A stretch of 7,540 nucleotides of DNA from NCBI GenBank assembly GCA_947458345.1, contig CANHBU010000082.1, positions 1 to 7,540 of the forward strand, written 5' to 3'. This stretch comes from Comamonadaceae bacterium. GTDB taxonomy: Bacteria > Pseudomonadota > Gammaproteobacteria > Burkholderiales > Burkholderiaceae_C. Numbering within the stretch: the stretch's first letter is position 1; each line of letters starts with the position of its first letter. This document shows, piece after piece, positions 5,594 through 7,540 of this stretch. The notes under the pieces are model-generated. The model was not told the origin of the DNA, made no database searches, and saw nothing but the letters and a program-made list of their open reading frames with translations. Both the position numbers and the translations under genes were made by a program.

Positions 5594-6616
5594 ATGGACA
5601 GCCTGACCCAGGTCGCCCTGGGTGCCAGCCTGGGCGTGGCCGTTATGGGTCGGCGCACCGCCATCTGGAAGGCCGCAGCCTGGGGCGGCCTGGCTGGCCT
5701 GCTGCCCGATCTGGATGTGCTCATCGACCACGGCGATGCGATCGTGAACATGGTGCGCCATCGTGGCCCCAGCCACTCGCTGCTTTGGCTCACCGTGCTG
5801 GCCCCAGCGCTGGCCTGGCTGGCGTGCACGCTGTCCTCGCCCGGATCGCTTGCCGGTGGGCCGAGCTGGGCGCGATGGTGTGTGGCCCTATGGCTGGCGC
5901 TGTTCACCCATCCCTTGCTGGATTTGATGACCATCTACGGCACCCAGGTCTGGCAGCCCCTCAGTGATGAGGCCTACGGCCTGGGCAGCATTTTCATCAT
6001 CGACCCGCTTTACAGCCTGCCTTTGCTCTTGGGCCTGATCGGCGCGGCCGTGGCTCGCCGGCCTGCTTGGGGTCTGGGGGCCAATGCCCTGGGCTTGTTT
6101 GTCAGCACCGTCTATCTGGCCTGGAGCGCGCTGGCCCAGGCCAGCGTGGCCGACCACGCGCGCCAGAGCTTGGCTGCAGCCGGCTTGCCCAGCGCCCGCC
6201 TGCTGGTCACGCCGGCACCGCTGCAGACCCAGTTGTGGCGGGTGGTGGCCCTCGATGGCGATCGTTATCACGAAGGCTATTACGCCTTGCGGGACCAAGG
6301 CCGGCCGATTCGTTTTCGCGCCTTCGATCGCGGCGGCGATTTGCTGGCCCAGCATGCCGATCATGTGCAAGTGCAGCGCCTGCAGCGCTTTGCCGATGGC
6401 TTTGTGGCGATGCGGCAGGAGGGGGCCGACTTGTGGATCACCGATCTGCGCATGGGCCAGCAGCCCTATTACGTGTTTGACTTCAAGATCGGTGCGGCAT
6501 CGGCCAACCCCGCCGTGCCTGCGCAGCAAGTCTCGGCCCGCATCCCCCTGGCAGCGGGCCTGCAATGGCTGGGCCGGCGCATGACGGGCGAGGACCTCGA
6601 TCCGCCCGGCCTGTAG
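5594..6616 (+). CDS. Inner-membrane metal-dependent hydrolase-like protein of the YdjM family
   Basis: The first ~180 residues of this 340-residue product match the YdjM/YbcI-type membrane proteins annotated as metal-dependent hydrolases; their true reaction is not established. It opens MDSLTQVALGASLG, the usual family start. It carries the polar motifs expected of a metal site within hydrophobic segments: LLPDLDVLIDHGD (36-48), VRHRGPSHS (54-62), FTHPLLDLMTIYGTQ (104-118) and IIDPLYSLPLLLGL (135-148). Several membrane segments are likely up to about residue 182. The rest (about 185-340) looks soluble and rich in charged residues (DGDRYHEGYYALRD, RAFDRGGDLLAQHADHV); I do not recognise it as a named domain. 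The ATG at 5594 is chosen from the conserved N-terminus. An in-frame GTG at 5534 would add 20 residues with no family resemblance. No Shine-Dalgarno precedes 5594. E. coli ydjM belongs to the SOS regulon, but no LexA-type CTGT-N8-ACAG box is visible here. Confidence 0.88.
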   Translation: MDSLTQVALGASLGVAVMGRRTAIWKAAAWGGLAGLLPDLDVLIDHGDAIVNMVRHRGPSHSLLWLTVLAPALAWLACTLSSPGSLAGGPSWARWCVALWLALFTHPLLDLMTIYGTQVWQPLSDEAYGLGSIFIIDPLYSLPLLLGLIGAAVARRPAWGLGANALGLFVSTVYLAWSALAQASVADHARQSLAAAGLPSARLLVTPAPLQTQLWRVVALDGDRYHEGYYALRDQGRPIRFRAFDRGGDLLAQHADHVQVQRLQRFADGFVAMRQEGADLWITDLRMGQQPYYVFDFKIGAASANPAVPAQQVSARIPLAAGLQWLGRRMTGEDLDPPGL

Positions 6617-6694
6617 GGGCGGCCGCGGCTGCGGTCAGAAACCGGGGCTTCGGTAGGATCGGGCCGGGTGAACTGCGCGCTTGCGCCGCCTCAC

Positions 6695-7540
6695 TCAGGC
6701 CAACCGGGCGCGGTGCCGTGCGATCTGAGCGCGCACCTGAGCCGGCGCGGTGCCGCCGAGGGTGTTGCGCGCGTTCAAGCTGCCGCGCAGGCTGAGCACC
6801 TGGTAGACATCGCTCTCGATGGCCGCGTGAAAGTCCTGCAGTGCATGCAGGGGCAATTCAGACAGGTCGCAGCCCTGGCTGGCGGCCGCCTTGACCGCGT
6901 GGGCCACCGTCTCGTGCGCATCGCGAAAAGGCAGGCCCTTTTTGACCAGATAGTCGGCCAGGTCGGTGGCCGTGGCGTAGCCCTTCTTGGCTGCGTCTTC
7001 CATGGCCTGGGCGTTGACGGTGATCCCGCCTTCTTTGCTGCCGCTGGCGGGATGGAGCTGACCGCCAATCATTTCGCAGAAGATGCGCAGCGTGTCCTTG
7101 AGCGTATCGACGGTGTCGAACAGCGGCTCCTTGTCTTCCTGGTTGTCCTTGTTGTAGGCCAGGGGCTGGCCCTTCATCAGGGTGATCAGGCCCATCAGGT
7201 GGCCGACCACCCGACCGGTCTTGCCGCGCGCCAGTTCAGGCACATCGGGGTTTTTCTTTTGCGGCATGATGGACGAGCCGGTGGTGAAGCGGTCGGCGAT
7301 CTTCACAAAGCCGAAGTTCTGGCTCATCCACAAAATCAATTCTTCCGACAGCCGGCTGATGTGCACCATGGTCAGGCTGGCAGCGGCGCTGAATTCGATG
7401 GCAAAGTCGCGGTCACTGACCCCGTCCAGGCTGTTTTGGCTGACCTGCGGCCGGCCTTGCTCGTCGACCATGCCCAGGCTGCGCGCCACCCGCTCGCGGT
7501 CGAGCGGGTAGGTGGTGCCGGCCAGCGCGGCCGAGCCCAG
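6695..7540 (-). CDS. argH: Argininosuccinate lyase, N-terminal part beyond window edge
   Basis: Cleaves argininosuccinate to arginine and fumarate, the last step of arginine synthesis, as a cytoplasmic homotetramer. The 281 visible residues are the C-terminal part of a protein usually near 460. The fumarase/aspartase superfamily signature [15 protein letters not shown] (coded near 7235-7280) is intact, with the catalytic serine in GSS and the lysine and asparagine of [18 protein letters not shown] and [20 protein letters not shown] upstream and [17 protein letters not shown] downstream are characteristic of ArgH rather than fumarase or adenylosuccinate lyase. The reading frame is open from the right edge to the TGA at 6695-6697, with no sign of damage. 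It converges with the YdjM-like gene; the 78 bases between the stops contain no clear terminator hairpin with a U-tract. Confidence 0.96.
   Translation of the reverse strand: MGSAALAGTTYPLDRERVARSLGMVDEQGRPQVSQNSLDGVSDRDFAIEFSAAASLTMVHISRLSEELILWMSQNFGFVKIADRFTTGSSIMPQKKNPDVPELARGKTGRVVGHLMGLITLMKGQPLAYNKDNQEDKEPLFDTVDTLKDTLRIFCEMIGGQLHPASGSKEGGITVNAQAMEDAAKKGYATATDLADYLVKKGLPFRDAHETVAHAVKAAASQGCDLSELPLHALQDFHAAIESDVYQVLSLRGSLNARNTLGGTAPAQVRAQIARHRARLA

Noticed and set aside
6617..6694. Bidirectional terminator between the YdjM-like gene and argH
   Set aside because: Only short 4-bp stems such as CCGC-GGCT-GCGG are visible, with no U-tract on either strand; GCGGCCGC is simply a GC-rich palindrome.

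Overview
The window is ordinary-looking chromosomal DNA from a GC-rich Gram-negative bacterium, most likely a betaproteobacterium of the order Burkholderiales. That placement is an inference. It rests on the high GC content, the gene order lapA-lapB-heptose kinase-hldD, the heptose kinase being a stand-alone protein rather than fused to its nucleotidyltransferase as in E. coli HldE, and the style of the encoded proteins. I see no mobile element, phage, CRISPR array, tRNA or rRNA. Seven protein genes are supported, two of them cut by the window edges.

Left part (1-3119, all minus strand): a tight lipopolysaccharide (LPS) cluster. In transcription order it is lapA, lapB, rfaE1 (heptose-7-phosphate kinase) and hldD (ADP-heptose epimerase, cut at the left edge). 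lapA and lapB overlap by 11 bases, lapB and rfaE1 are 5 bases apart, and rfaE1 and hldD are 24 bases apart, so an operon is very likely. LapA and LapB are the inner-membrane proteins that couple LPS supply to the FtsH-dependent turnover of LpxC. RfaE1 and HldD supply the ADP-heptose used for the LPS inner core. lapA begins with a TTG codon.

Middle (3203-5421, minus strand): an FMN-dependent alpha-hydroxy-acid (L-lactate type) dehydrogenase followed, 77 bases downstream, by a zinc-less NADPH:quinone-reductase-like oxidoreductase. They may be co-transcribed. A hairpin directly after the oxidoreductase stop and a TACAAT box before lapA suggest a transcription boundary between this pair and the LPS operon.

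Right part (5422-7540): a 172-base divergent intergenic region with a perfect-armed 14-bp inverted repeat, then a plus-strand inner-membrane protein of the YdjM (metal-dependent hydrolase-like) family. It converges on argH (argininosuccinate lyase, minus strand, 5' part beyond the window). The 78 bases between the two stops hold no convincing terminator.

I did not find a previously undescribed system. The points most worth a second look are the TTG start of lapA, the placement of the lapAB-heptose operon behind metabolic genes, the lldD-side inverted repeat, and the uncharacterised C-terminal half of the YdjM-like protein.
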